Notes: generated by a model from the sequence alone, not told the origin. 64,000 nucleotides of DNA from Patiria pectinifera (GCA_029964075.1 CM057142.1:25422392-25486391), one strand, 5' to 3'; positions 41,401-51,152 are shown, counted from the stretch's first letter. Numbers and translations: made by a program.

Positions 41401-43916
41401 TCCTTCAACTAGTTTATATTTTGAGACAGCCCCAACAATTGGACTGTACCATTTATTCTGTAGGCTGTCTATTGTGGGTACAGCAATCTTTGGCGTGGTT
41501 ATTTTTAAAACGCAGTTTGTTTATCAGTGTTTGGAACGAGTCAAGGAAATAGTTGCGTACTTTGCGGGTGCGTGAAAATATTGTGAAAGATACATGTAGT
41601 TGTTTGTTGATTTTTGTCCATGTGTACGCTGCCTACTGCCAGAATAATGGACTGGTCCAGGGGTATGAAATGTTGGCCGGGTCAGTGAGACAGGACAAAC
41701 TTTCCTCACTTAAAGTTATGAATTGGTTTTGAAAAATTCTTGCAAAGTACCGGTAAACCGCTAGTAATTTTAAAACTCATGTTTGTTAATGAAAACACTA
41801 GATTGTGTAATGGATCAAAGGGCATGGTTCTCTTCCGAAAGGGAAAAAAACACTAGATCGTAGGGCTGTTAAACCAAGATGCTACTAGACCAGAAACAAA
41901 TTCAAAAGTTGATCATGAAATATCTGCGTTGAGCATCCCTCACCAAAAAAAAAAATTATATTGCCCTCAAATATTGGGGGAAAAAAGATGGTTAGTACAG
42001 CACAGCCATTCTAGACGCTGCATGGGCACTTGACAGACAGGAAATGTACGTCAGGCCACAGGGTGTGCAGTGTCAACACACCTTGGCAAAAGGAAGATGT
42101 TTGCTTGGGCACTGGCACTGTACTCCACATCTCCTAGGTTCAAGTCCAGGTTTAGTTTTATTTATTTCTCCCCCTTCTTTTTGTTCTGCCAGGATGAGCT
42201 TCAGACGACAACCCGGAGCTATGAGAGTCAGCTGAGCATGATGAGTGAACATCTCTGCAGCATGAATGAGAAACTCACAGCTCAAAAAGACCAGATTGAT
42301 GCGCTCAAACTCTCCGCAAAAGTAAGATTTCCTCTTTTTTTTCCCCCCTTTTTTTTAAAATGCTGGCTTAGACCTAATTTGTGTCTCAAGCATTAAAGGT
42401 TACAAATCAACCAGGCCCGTCTTAAATTTTAAGTGACCCTCTTTTTCTTCCAGAAATCGGCACTTTATTAGAACTCATTTTATTTCATACAGATTTTTTT
42501 TACTTCATCTGCCCTTTCTATAGAGAGGGCGCAATTTGCAGAGTCAATATGGAGAAGTTGTTCATGTCACAAGAGGGCAGCAGTCAGAGTTATTAATCAT
42601 GAAGACGTTACTTGTAGCCATCTATTGTTGCTAGATCTGTGTCTTTGTCTTGAGTTTTAAAGTGGTGATCTTAACACCTTACTTTACCAGTTATCTTAAT
42701 AAATGGACATTCCTAGAAATATAATTGATTCACACATTTTTTGTTCTTTTCATTTTTTTATTTTTTTTCTGGTTACTAGCAGAATAATAGGAAAATGAGT
42801 TGTTAAACGTATATGTGACTGAACAGAAGTAAATTTGTTATGGCACTTTTCAGTCAAATCTCAGTCCATCCACCGGTATAGCCAAAACATTGAAAAAGTA
42901 TGCTTGAAGATTACTAAGGGAATGAATATGTGCTTCGGATATTTTAAACAAGTACGTTTAATTCCGGCCAAGCATAGATTTATTCCCATTCATAAATACA
43001 TTTCTGTCAAAATGTCAAGACAAGTCAAAAATTATAAATGTCCAACGATTTTGTTTTCAACAATTTTACTTACTCATTTCTGTTTTAGCCTCTGAAGAAG
43101 AACTTGCTAAGTTCGCAACGTCAGGCCACATTAATTTTTAGAATTTTACTTACTGTTTTGTGAAACACCCCTCTGGCTATGTTTATAGTATGTGCCTTGC
43201 GCGAGTAGTACTAAAAATCTCCTTGCATGGAGATTTGCGCGTGCGTGGCATTTACGCACGATTTGTTATCTGATGCTAGGGACATAGACCCAGATTCAAC
43301 TACAGCACCGCTACATGGATCTCATATAGATTAAAGTTGTGTTCCCCATGCTCTTCAACAAATTCAATTGTTTTTCTCTTAATCAAATTTCAACATGTAT
43401 GTTTCATTCAAACCAAAAACATCTTTCTTTCTTTTTTGGAATCTGCAAAGGTTTTTGTTTTGGGGACAAACAGATCCGCCTTGCAAGCAGACTGGCTCCC
43501 AGTCCATATATTATCGATACCACTTTGCGGGGCGGGAACCAGCCTATCCTGCGAGACAGAATAATTGTTGGGCTAAAGTTATTCAAAATTTGTAAAGTAC
43601 TGATTTAATAACTAAACATTCACAAAGTTTTTTTCGGTTGATGTCTCATTCAAAAGTGAATAACTTTTGTATTGCTAGTAAAATCGTAACTTGAGAAAAG
43701 GAATCAATTTTTTGGACAGAAACTCAAATATAGCACAGCAGATTTTCTCGTGGGTTTTGACCAAATCAGACAAAAGTTTGGAAGTAATGGAGCTACTTAA
43801 CTTTTTTAATTACCCTACATACATGTACATGTACATTATTGAAAGATGTTGCGTATTTCTTTGTTTCTTTGTGTTTTTATCCCATACAGCCGAACAAGAA
43901 AGGCAAAAGCAAGTAA
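23133..43916 (+). CDS. ppp1r21: PPP1R21-like gene, 3' part (last three coding exons)
   Basis: Three exons join in phase 0: 23133-23231 (33 codons), 42193-42321 (43 codons) and 43890-43916 (8 codons plus TAA). The product is a polar, heptad-rich coiled-coil C-terminus containing KRLALAEKAKEKHMEELQ, then RSYESQLSMMSEHLCSMNEK, and ends in a basic PNKKGKSK tail. I recognise this as the C-terminal end of protein phosphatase 1 regulatory subunit 21 (KLRAQ1, FERRY subunit Fy-2). Known role of the family: a long dimeric coiled-coil scaffold of the FERRY complex that binds activated Rab5 on early endosomes and links mRNAs and ribosomes to them. Only the last 84 residues are here; vertebrate proteins are several hundred residues long, so the rest must lie upstream. 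All splice sites are canonical (TCGCAG/GTAGGT, GCCAG/GTAAGA, ATACAG). The family call comes from memory of the conserved C-terminus, not a search. Confidence 0.82.
23232..24409. other. Intron sequence, nothing recognised
   Basis: Start of the approximately 19-kb intron of the PPP1R21-like gene. No repeats shared with other parts of the window were found. Confidence 0.5.
24410..24750 (+). repeat. Dispersed repeat, copy 1 of 2
   Basis: Direct repeat of 30360-30705. Both have a T-rich start, then GATGACTGCAAATGGTGCCC, GAGAGGCCACATAAAGCTTA, AAAATTGTGCAGCAGCAGG, ATTCCAGTCAAACCAGTGAG, GGTTTTGAGACATCATCTT and ATACCAGAAACC. Copy 1 has a GCGCGCGC insertion. Neither has a clear coding frame or ends. 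Confidence 0.75.
24751..26296. other. Intron sequence, nothing recognised
   Basis: Non-coding intron DNA between repeats. No supported feature. Confidence 0.5.
26297..26605. mobile_element. hAT-like MITE, 309 bp
   Basis: The ends CAGGGGCGGATC and GATCCGCGCCTG are inverted with one mismatch in 12. Both are bordered inside by poly-G or poly-C tracts (GCAGGGGGGG and CCCCCCCGATC). CAGGGGCGGATC is a form often seen at hAT MITE ends. I could not find a matching 8-bp target duplication, so one flank may be mutated. Confidence 0.6.
26955..27219. mobile_element. Possible MITE with GGGGCCAATTT-type ends
   Basis: The left side AGGGGCCAATTTCATGG and the right side AAAAATTGGACCC are inverted-like, and CATGAAATAG near 27160 mirrors TTTCATGGCA. 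The ends are diverged and no target duplication is clear. Copy D of the TTTAAAGGG element follows immediately. Confidence 0.4.
27222..27710 (+). mobile_element. TTTAAAGGG-ended miniature element, copy D
   Basis: Starts TTTAAAGGGATATACAACAT and ends GCAAATGTTGTATATTCCC then TTTA. It has the internal inverted pair GTCTGGTTCCCTGACCCC and GGTCAGGGAACCAGTC. The GGTCGGCCGACC palindrome seen in copies A-C is missing here. Confidence 0.8.
27711..30359. other. Intron sequence, nothing recognised
   Basis: Non-coding intron DNA. The open frames near 29240-30121 show no domain or splice context that I can support. Confidence 0.5.
30360..30705 (+). repeat. Dispersed repeat, copy 2 of 2
   Basis: Direct copy of 24410-24750 with the same ordered blocks. 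It differs by a short TACATGTACTCGATCG insertion in place of TTCTCGACC. Confidence 0.75.
30706..32176. other. Intron sequence, nothing recognised
   Basis: AT-rich intron DNA. The lysine-rich frame at 31628-31873 lacks any recognisable domain and is not called. Confidence 0.5.
32177..32442. mobile_element. hAT-like MITE, 266 bp, perfect 8-bp target duplication
   Basis: The ends CATGGGCGTCGC and GCGACGCCCATG are perfect 12-bp inverted repeats. The flanks ATTAGCAG (32169-32176) and ATTAGCAG (32443-32450) are identical. Inside are a poly-C tract and an almost pure T run of about 60 bases. There is no coding capacity, so it must have moved with a transposase supplied elsewhere. Confidence 0.88.
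32879..32950 (-). tRNA. tRNA-Val(GAC)-like pseudogene or SINE head
   Basis: On the minus strand the sequence folds as a 72-base tRNA: acceptor GGCTGGA/TCCAGTT, D arm GCTC-AGTTGGTA-GAGC (box A), and anticodon stem CTGGA/TCCGG with loop ATGACAA, giving anticodon GAC. The T arm is damaged: GCACA does not pair fully with CCTGT, and the loop is TTCAAAC. A run of T follows directly, like a Pol III stop. The weak T stem and the setting inside a repeat-rich intron favour a pseudogene or SINE remnant over a working tRNA. Confidence 0.5.
32951..38594. other. Intron sequence, nothing recognised
   Basis: Long stretch of non-coding intron with ACATGTACA runs (near 36880 and 37660). No exon-like frame between good splice sites was found. 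Confidence 0.45.
38595..38866 (+). repeat. 290-bp dispersed repeat, copy 2
   Basis: Direct copy of 9773-10062, about 29 kb away and in the same orientation, with the same GACTGGCTGTGACTGTTTAT, GTAACTTGAT and ACTAGTCACAGTGCTTGCTT blocks. Confidence 0.75.
38867..42192. other. Intron sequence with microsatellites
   Basis: Contains a pure CT/TC run at about 39712-39731 and a TCTC/TATA run at about 40858-40888. No other supported feature before the exon at 42193. Confidence 0.55.
42193..42321 (+). CDS. ppp1r21: PPP1R21-like exon (second from last)
   Basis: A 129-bp exon after a CT-rich tract ending in TTCTGCCAG and followed by GTAAGA. Its 43 residues run DELQTTTRSYESQLSMMSEH and on to LKLSAK. 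This is the most conserved block seen here and the main basis for the PPP1R21 call: the QLSMMSEHLCSMNEKL stretch is typical of that C-terminus. Phase 0 on both sides. Confidence 0.87.
42962..43270 (-). repeat. Inverted copy of the 8.6/9.1-kb repeat
   Basis: The reverse complement matches the right part of 9062-9430: TTCATAAATACATTTCTGTC, GAAACACCCCTCTGGCTATG and GGAGATTTGCGCGTGCG. It carries about 100 extra bases containing CCTCTGAAGAAGAACTTGC and CGCAACGTCAGG, absent from the other two copies. It lies in the last intron of the PPP1R21-like gene. Confidence 0.65.
43890..43916 (+). CDS. ppp1r21: PPP1R21-like last coding exon (27 bp)
   Basis: After the acceptor TTTTTATCCCATACAG the frame continues for eight codons, PNKKGKSK, then TAA. 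A short lysine-rich tail is what is expected at the end of PPP1R21. The exon is too short for ORF finding and was placed by splice phase and by the family's basic tail. The 3' UTR follows; no convincing polyadenylation signal is seen in the next few hundred bases. Confidence 0.75.
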   Translation, partial: PNKKGKSK

Positions 43917-44061
43917 TTCTATGGTGCTTCTCACCAAGGGGAGCTTCAGTGTTGGACATGAGAGCCTTCTGCTGAGTGACTATGGTGATACTGTCAGACC
44001 GCGTTGAGAGGAACAGATAAGCCTCATTATGATATTATTCCTCTAGTACAATAGGAAAGTA

Positions 44062-44473
44062 CAGTGGAACGTCGCTATACCGAACACCGCTACACCGAAC
44101 ATTCAGCTATATTGAACATCGTCCTTGGCTCCCAATTTTTGTGTACAAAACCAAACAAACATTGTTGTTGAAAAATGTCAACAGAAGAACGACAAGTGGC
44201 TATTATTTCCCAAAGGAATAGAAGAAAAAAACCCACCCATCCATGTAGGTAGTAAGCTAAAAAAAATGTGTAATTACATAATTCAATAATCGGCACGTGT
44301 TGAAAGTTGTCTTTCAGTAACTACCAGGCCGTGCATGGTGAAGTTCTGAAGGGCGCTATTTATTGAAAAGTGAGTACTGGAGCACCAGCAGCTTAAAATC
44401 GCTATACTGAACGTTCACTATTCTGAACATTTTCTGTGGATCCCGCGATGTTCGTTATAGCGGCGTTCTACTG
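44062..44473. mobile_element. Pogo/Tigger-like MITE, 412 bp
   Basis: The left end CAGTGGAACGTCGCTATACC and the right end TTATAGCGGCGTTCTACTG are inverted repeats. The element is flanked on both sides by TA (44060-44061 and 44474-44475). Repeated CCGAACA/TGAACA blocks occur inside. These are the signs of a Tc1/mariner (pogo) MITE. It lies about 145 bp past the PPP1R21-like stop codon, possibly inside its 3' UTR. Confidence 0.75.
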
Positions 44474-44643
44474 TACCTTGAGCTAGAATCATGGGGACTC
44501 ACCATGGGCAAGTACCGGGTTCTATATGCAGTTACTGTAGACTTGTACTATGGGGCTAGTACCATATGATAGTACTATGGGACTAGCACTGTGGACAGTT
44601 ACTGTGGGTTAGTAATATGAGATTGCACTGCGGGGTTCTAGTA

Positions 44644-45170
44644 CAGTCATGTTCCTAGTTCCAGATAGCGGACATCATTGAGTCTGCTTTCGGCTCAACT
44701 AATCCACAAATTCAAGTGACATCGGTTTAATAGTTTACCTTGAGTGAGGAGATACTACAAAATTATTTTCCATATTTAAACTCTTTTAATTTTGAATATA
44801 TGACGTCAAAAGTGCCGATGCCACGTTTCCTAGTTCCGGATTGGTTTAACCAGTTCTGGATCAGGCCCAAAAGTGTTTCGAAAAGCACAAGAAAAATCAC
44901 TGTTTTCTCAGCCAGAACCACCCTGAATAAAGTATTCTTGATAAAGTATTATTTCATTTTTTGAAATACAGTTCATTTAAGAGAATTCTGGTAACATTTT
45001 AAAAAGAGAACTTGCATAAATGCTTTTGAAACTTTTGCCTGCAGCGCGATTGCACAAGCACACATTGATAAACCTTTGACCCATCACAGAACACGTCACA
45101 TAAAATTGGTAATGTGCATGTAGTTGGATCTGTACATACACGCGCGATCCGGAACTAGGCAAAAACGTAT
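44644..45170. mobile_element. Possible inverted-repeat element with CCTAGTTCC ends
   Basis: CAGTCATGTTCCTAGTTCC near the left and GGAACTAGGCAAAAACGTA near the right share an inverted core, CCTAGTTCC(A/G)GAT(A/C)GCG. A further CCTAGTTCCGGAT occurs inside near 44830. The flanks hold similar GGGGCTAGTACCATG and GGGGCTAGTGCCATG motifs (44540 and 45592), as if the element split a short imperfect repeat. The exact ends are uncertain. Confidence 0.42.
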
Positions 45171-45704
45171 GTTCAGTCGTTGGCAAATAATTTTCAAATT
45201 GGAGACTCTTCGACTTATATAGATTCAACAAACATTCGATGCAAGAGTTAATATGATTGTAGAATATGAAAAACAAATATTTGAAATCAAATCAAATCTT
45301 AGTGATTCGCGACTCCCATGATTTTCTAGAAACCGTCCAAACATGTCAAAGGACTAGTCAAAAAGCTGGCCAAAATTTCTTTTTTTTTGGAGATTTATCA
45401 AAAAGATATTTGTGTATCAAGAAGATTACATTTAACTTTTGAAAATGCACTTTTTAAAATGTCACAAAACATAGTATTGGAGACCAATCCAAAAGAGGTA
45501 GGTTTTCATTTGAAACTATCCGGAATTTGGAAAAATCTACAATTAGGAAACAACCTAAAAAATGATAAAGTATCATCATAAGATAGAGCCATGGGGCTAG
45601 TGCCATGGGCTTGCATCAAAAGATAGTATCGAGGAAAAGTCCTAAATTCTGTATGACCTATGACTGTATACCGTTACGACTGTAGACAGGTACATGAATG
45701 TTAA

Positions 45705-45985
45705 TGTTTTGAAAGAAATGTATAAGTTCTACATGCTTTCGTGGATTTGGATGAAACTTTGATGCAGTGACTCTTGGGTGGAAAGATACAATTCTTCATT
45801 GGATTACAAAGGTAAAAGGTCATGAAGGGGTCAATAGAGGTCATTGTTCAAATATACTTCAAATGTTTCTTTGTCTACAGAATTTGATGGATTTTCATGT
45901 AACTTGGATGGAGTGATCCTTGGGTGTGGGTTCATGACAAGTCTTCCGAATTGGAGGTCAAAAGTCATCCAGGTGCACAATGCCT
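45705..45985. repeat. Diverged tandem dimer of about 135 bp
   Basis: Two successive diverged units share the order: T(T/C)TAC, TGGATTT, ATG(A/T)AACTT, GATG(C/G)AGTGA, CTTGGGTG and then AAAAGGTCATGAAGG or AAAAGTCATCCAGG. It resembles a decayed repeat rather than a gene. Confidence 0.5.
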
Positions 45986-48079
45986 AATGTGAATTTGACT
46001 GCTTAAAGAATAAGGCTTAGATCATGAATTTGTCAGGTAAAGGTGTACATATACATGTAAGCAAACAGTCATTGGGCCTTTCAAGTTAATACAAGATTGG
46101 AAGACATAGGACTGAGACAGAAAGTAGAGAATATTGGAGGGGGTAGTTATTTTGGGGTTTTCCCCTCTACCCTATAGCCATTGTTACGTAATCATCAACG
46201 AAAACAAGCACAATGAAAAGTGAAAACACGTAGGTGCACATTGACTCTAGCTTTAGATTGAATAAAAAAACTTGTCCAAAGTGGAATGTTAACTTACGAC
46301 CCCTTATTTTTAGGTTTACAATGATTTGAATGTTCCTGATGGAGTGAAGTATGGACTTTCAGTGTTGATTTTCAAAACTATACATAACAGTTTATTGTCT
46401 TTTTCGTACTGAATTAAATAATCACTAAAAAATAACGAATTTATATGTATATATGGAATGCAATCCCAGAGTAACTATCAGATCAGATTTGATTATTGCA
46501 ACAAAGCCTACTTACTTTTTATTTTAAAGAATTTCTGATATATTAAACTATAACCCTTCCAGATTCTTACAATTCTCCAGGAGGTTTTGTTTGGAGGATT
46601 TTGAGCAAGGGGCAGCCCAGCCTCTTATATTGCTTTGGGATTGATAACCCAAGCCAAAGCTGAAGCATGTTAAATTGGATTCCTGGTGGATGTTGGAGGA
46701 TTCAGAAAGGTTTCTACCAAAATATATTGACTGGATTAGGGTTTTTACAGAGTGTAAACAAAGTACAATCTCAAAGTTGTTCTGCATCTTAAAAAGCCTT
46801 TCCTTTGAATCATACAAACTAGGCTTGGAGAGTATTGCTGAAAAGTCACAAACCTGTTATAAACAGGTTCTCCGGCTAGATCCAGAATTCTGGCTTTTTC
46901 ATGTTTTGGAAAAATAAAATAAATCCTTGTGTTGCGTGCGCAGAGAAACAACAAATGGCTATATGCCATCATTCAGCTATAGCCGTCGTTCAGCCAATGG
47001 GAAAATCCATTGATTGTCACTCATGAGCCAATGAAAAGATTGGTTTTGCGCTATGTGTTGTCAGCGTGCTAGACTCGTCTTGAGTGTGCTCGATCAAATG
47101 TAAGTTTTATGCACAGATGCATTGCATGGAGAGCAATAGTTTTAAAGCTAAGTGTTCTATTGTGCCGGTGTGGGATCATTGTGTATGCGCTGCTCCATGG
47201 TGATCGTCATGCCAGCGCAATGCACGAATGTGCGCATTTTACATTCATTTTCAACATACATAACGTGTGTGGTATTGCAATGTATGTATGGTGTATTGCG
47301 ATCATGTCAGATTTTTCTGGCCCTGTAGCAAAAACCCACTGGCATCCCTTTCTTATGACTGTGACTTGCGATATCTAAATAAAGGTCTTTCACTCAGGTG
47401 TTGTCACCTTTCAGAGTATTTCAATTGGTTTGAGCTACTTCAGAAAATGAAATCTTTTCTTTTCAAGAAATGCCTCCAAGATCATTATTACAGCCTTGTG
47501 TATCATCCTGATTCTTCCATCAGTTAACTTTGGTCAGTTTTGGAAGAGATTACCATTTCTGCCGGCACGTCCGATGATGTCTCTCTCGCCATTTCTTCAG
47601 AATGACTTTCATCCAGTAACTGACAGCTTGAGCAAGTTCATTTTACACAACTAATTTGAATGTCATTGTTATATCGTGTCGATTCAGATCTTTACTGTTG
47701 CATTATATTAGAACACTTCAAATTTATGTACTTGACTTCTTTCACACAGAATATGCTACAGAATAGTTCACGCTACCTTATAGTACAATTGTCCATTTCT
47801 TTATAATGATTTTCTTCTTTCTTTTTTTCACAAAACATCGAATATGTATTATGTATCTAAGGTGTAAATAAAATGTACAATTAATAAAAATATCATGTTG
47901 GAATTCATTTTGTGAAATGATTAGACTGAATTATCATTATTCTGTTGATGTTGCTTCATTCTCATTTACATCCTAGTGCTGTGAGGTGGAAGGTATTTAT
48001 TGCCATTGTGATGGTCTGAACTTCATTCCATGTGAACATTCCACGACTGACCACGAGGGCTGAAGCAAGTCCACCCTGA
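45986..48079. other. Intergenic sequence; CCAAT-rich patch near 46990
   Basis: No gene supported. Around 46990-47045 there are two CCAAT boxes (AGCCAATGGG and GAGCCAATGAAAAG) and one reverse box (GATTGGTTT) within about 55 bp. A possible splice donor, AAATGTAAGT, lies about 55 bp further on. This could be an unrecognised promoter. AATAAA motifs occur near 46912, 47378 and 47868. Confidence 0.35.
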
Positions 48080-49240
48080 CCGAGGCCGAGACAAAGACTG
48101 GGTCCCTGGCATCCGAGACTGAGACCAAACCCGAGTCCCTGGCATCCAAGACTGAGACCAAGACCAAGTCCCTGGCATCCGAGACTGAGACCAAGACCAA
48201 GTCCCTGGCATCCGAGACTGAGACCAAGACCTGGTCCCATGCATCCGAGACTGAGACCAAGACCTGGTCCCTGGCATCCGAGACTGAGACCAAGACCGAG
48301 TCCCTGGCATCCGAGACTGAGACCAAGACCGGGTCCCTGGCAACCGAGACCAAGACCGGGTCCCTGGCATCCGAGACTGAGACCAAGACCGAGTCCCTGG
48401 CATCCGAGACTGAGACCAAGACCAAGTCCCTGGCATCCGAGACTGAGACCCAGACCGGGTCCCTGGCATCCGAGACTGAGACCAAGACCGAGTCCCTGGC
48501 ATCCGAGACTGAGACCAAGACCTGGTCCCTGGCATCCGAGACTGAGACCAAGACCAAGTCCCTGGCATCCGAGACTGAGACCAAGACCGAGTCCCTGGCA
48601 TCCAAGACTGAGACCAAGACCGGGTCCCTGGCATCCGAGACTGAGACTAAGACCGAGTCCCTGGCATCCGAGACTGAGACCAAGACCAAGTCCCTGGCAT
48701 CCGAGACTGAGACCAAGACCTGGTCCCTGGCATCCGAGACTGAGACCAAGACCGAGTCCCTGGCATCCGAGACTGAGACCAAGACCGAGTCCCTGGCATC
48801 CGAGACTGAGACCAAGACCGAGTCCCTGGCATCCGAGACTGAGACCAAGACCGAGTCCCTGGCATCCGAGACTGAGACCAAGACCGAGTCCCTGGCATCC
48901 GAGACTGAGACTAAGACCGAGTCCCTGGCATCTGAGACTGAGACCAAGACGGAGTCCCTGGCATCCGAGACTGAGACCAAGACCTGGTCCCTGGCATCCG
49001 AGACTGAGACCAAGACCGGGTCCCTGGCATCTGAGACTGAGACCAAGACCGAGTCCCTGGCATCCGAGACTGAGACCAAGACCGAGTCCCTGGCATCCGA
49101 GACTGAGACCAAGACCGAGTCCCTGGCATCCCGAGACTGAGACCAAGACCTGGTCCCCGGCATCCGAGACTGAGACCAAGACCGAGTCCCTGGCATCCGA
49201 GACTGAGACCAAGACCGAGTCCCTGGCATCCGAGACCGAG
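48080..49240. repeat. 33-bp minisatellite (about 35 copies)
   Basis: Near-identical 33-bp units built from the hexamers GAGACT, GAGACC, AAGACC and GAGTCC plus CTGGCATCC. Unit length is a multiple of three and only one of six frames holds a stop, so five frames run open for hundreds of codons (ETETK, RLRPRP, GLGLSL, VSVSDA and SWSQS repeats). There is no start context, splice pattern or unique coding flank. I call it non-coding satellite DNA. Confidence 0.92.
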
Positions 49241-50149
49241 ACTGAGTCCCAGTGTCAGTGTCTGAGTCCTGTCCAAAGCCAAGTCTGAGTCCAGTCCCAT
49301 GCATTCAAGTACTGTTCTCATATACACCGATTTGGCATTACATTATTTTTGCTTTAGACACCTTGATATAACAACTGTGAAGAATAGCACAACTCTATGC
49401 CCATGTCAGCCAAACACTGACCTTTTATTGTGAAAATCAAATTAACTGTCAAGCAGCTAACATATCCTAAATGTTTTCTAATTTTAGTTCTAAAACTGAG
49501 ATTCCAGTATAAGAGAAATCTTTGAATTAACCAAACAAATAAAGGGTACAAGGGTCAAGTCTTGCACCCATTCAAATAATGTATGCGCTACTTGTATCAT
49601 GGGCTGATATTCACAATGTACGGGATGCGCAGCACAATGTAAAGATAAATATAAAGATGTATCCAATTTTGGGCCGTCTCATCCCGATCTCAAGTCTGGT
49701 CGAGTCCCATGGTCCAAGACAGCATCCTGACAGGCCGAGTCTGAGTCCGAGGCTGAGACCATGAAAAATCAGTCTTGAGACCGGTCTCGAGACCGACAGA
49801 ATCACTAATGAAGTGAAAACAAAAGCAACATTAGTATAGCTTTACTACTTGAGACTTCCATGCTTTTTTTGACAGTCGTGAACACAAATTGGTGACCTCC
49901 CAAACAAAATAATAATGCACAAACCTAACTTGTTCAAACCCAGGACTTTGAATTGACCTTCTTATAACTTCTTTGGTTTGTACTCTAATCACTCTGCAAC
50001 TCGCCACAATTGAGTCTTACTCAGTTTCAGTTCAGGACAAGCTTTCAACTGAGGACTTTTTTGTTCTCACGTACAATACTAACATTTTATGTGCGCAGTG
50101 TGCACAAAAAGCTTAAACTTTGCATGGTGGTAGTGTAAATTAGTGAGGG
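49241..50149. other. Intergenic; possible hAT-like terminus near 49685-49807
   Basis: At 49735-49807 the sequence holds GAGTCTGAGTCCGAGGCTG, then GTCTTGAGACCGGTCTCGAG, and ends GACAGAATCACTA. Its reverse complement starts TAGTGATTCTGTCGGTCTC, which looks like a hAT end with GAGTCC-type subterminal motifs. No partner end or target duplication was found, though the 33-bp array to the left uses the same hexamers. Confidence 0.4.
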
Positions 50150-50174
50150 TTTGTGGTAACACCAGGTGGAAGAA

Positions 50175-50210
50175 TCTCTTTTGAGAAGATGTGTGGTTCT
50201 GAAAAGAACC
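50175..50210 (-). promoter_or_regulatory. Histone-type mRNA 3'-end signal (stem-loop plus HDE), minus strand
   Basis: On the minus strand GGTTCTTTTCAGAACC forms a perfect 6-bp stem with a TTTC loop, followed by ACACA and, 12 bases after the stem, CAAAAGAGA. This matches the layout of metazoan replication-dependent histone 3' ends: GGYYCTTTTCAGRRCC with ACC-type tail, then a purine-rich histone downstream element that pairs with U7 snRNA. No histone coding sequence lies on either side. Confidence 0.65.
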
Positions 50211-50316
50211 GGTTGGTTGTGAAAATTGACCTTCCGATCTGTATGCTCTGATCATCTTCAGGAGAAAAACAACACTGATCAAAAACGTCAAGTTTCACGA
50301 TCAACGGGTTCTTTTC

Positions 50317-51152
50317 CAGTGTTGTAGTCGAGTCCTCCTCATCCGAGTCCGAGTCCTTGAGCAAAGGACTCGAGTCCGAGTCCGAGTCCTTGTCAATTTT
50401 TGATGTCCGAGTCCGAGTCCGAGTCCGAGTCCTTGAAAAAAGGACTCGAGTCCGAGTCCGAGTCCTTATGTATCAAATTCAAGTCGCGGTTCACCAATAC
50501 TATATTAACGTTTTCCAAATGTCACTATCAAATGTCAGGTGATAGAGAAGGGGTAATGGTTTTGGCTGTATGTACTATGCAATGCATTCATTATGTCTAT
50601 AATGTACATTAAAAAAACCTTGCATTAACTTTTACCTTAGTATGCGTAGAAGCCTACAGATATTGACGCAGATACTACAGTAAAGTGACAATTACAATTA
50701 GCATATGATCTTCAGTAATTATTCTTCACATTTGTTGCTTTTCTTTATTTCCCTTTCTTACAGTAAAGGTTAAAAACTTGTAAATAGCATAACTGTTAAA
50801 CAAACTATCAACAGAAGGCAGAGCCACAGATCAAGTCTACAAAATATGTAAAGACTAAAAGAAACTGAAAAAGTCTTCTGTAATATATGATCATTGATCA
50901 ATCGGCAAGTTATTTTTGCGAGCGGCAGAACTGCGGAATTCGGTTCCACAGCAAAACCAAGTCAAGGTGAAAGACATAAAATAATTGAAATAAAACACCT
51001 AAAAAAGACCCGATTTTGCCGGACTCGAGCCGGACTCGAAGCCGAGTCCTCGAGTCCTTGGGGTCCGAGTCCGAGTCCAAGTCCGAGTCCTTGAAAAAAG
51101 GACTCGAGTCCGGACTCGAGTCCGAGTCCCGATTCCGAGTCCTACAACACTG
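50317..51152. mobile_element. hAT-type non-autonomous element, 836 bp, perfect 8-bp target duplication
   Basis: The left end is CAGTGTTGTAGTCGAGTCC and the right end GAGTCCTACAACACTG, whose reverse complement begins CAGTGTTGTAG. The flanks TTCTTTTC (50309-50316) and TTCTTTTC (51153-51160) are identical 8-bp target duplications. Both subterminal regions carry GAGTCCGAGTCC arrays and GGACTCGAGTCC palindromes. There is no transposase. It is inserted into the second histone-type stem-loop. Confidence 0.9.

Noticed and set aside
48080..49240. CRISPR-like array
   Set aside because: Units are contiguous without unique spacers, and the DNA is plainly from an animal nucleus.
47962..49327. Open frames of 349, 416 and 435 codons as genes
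   Set aside because: All are different readings of the same 33-bp satellite on both strands. Flanking sequence adds nothing recognisable.
50140..50364. Coding frame between the histone-type 3' signals as a histone gene
   Set aside because: The translated frame has no histone-fold motif and is partly made of hAT terminal sequence.
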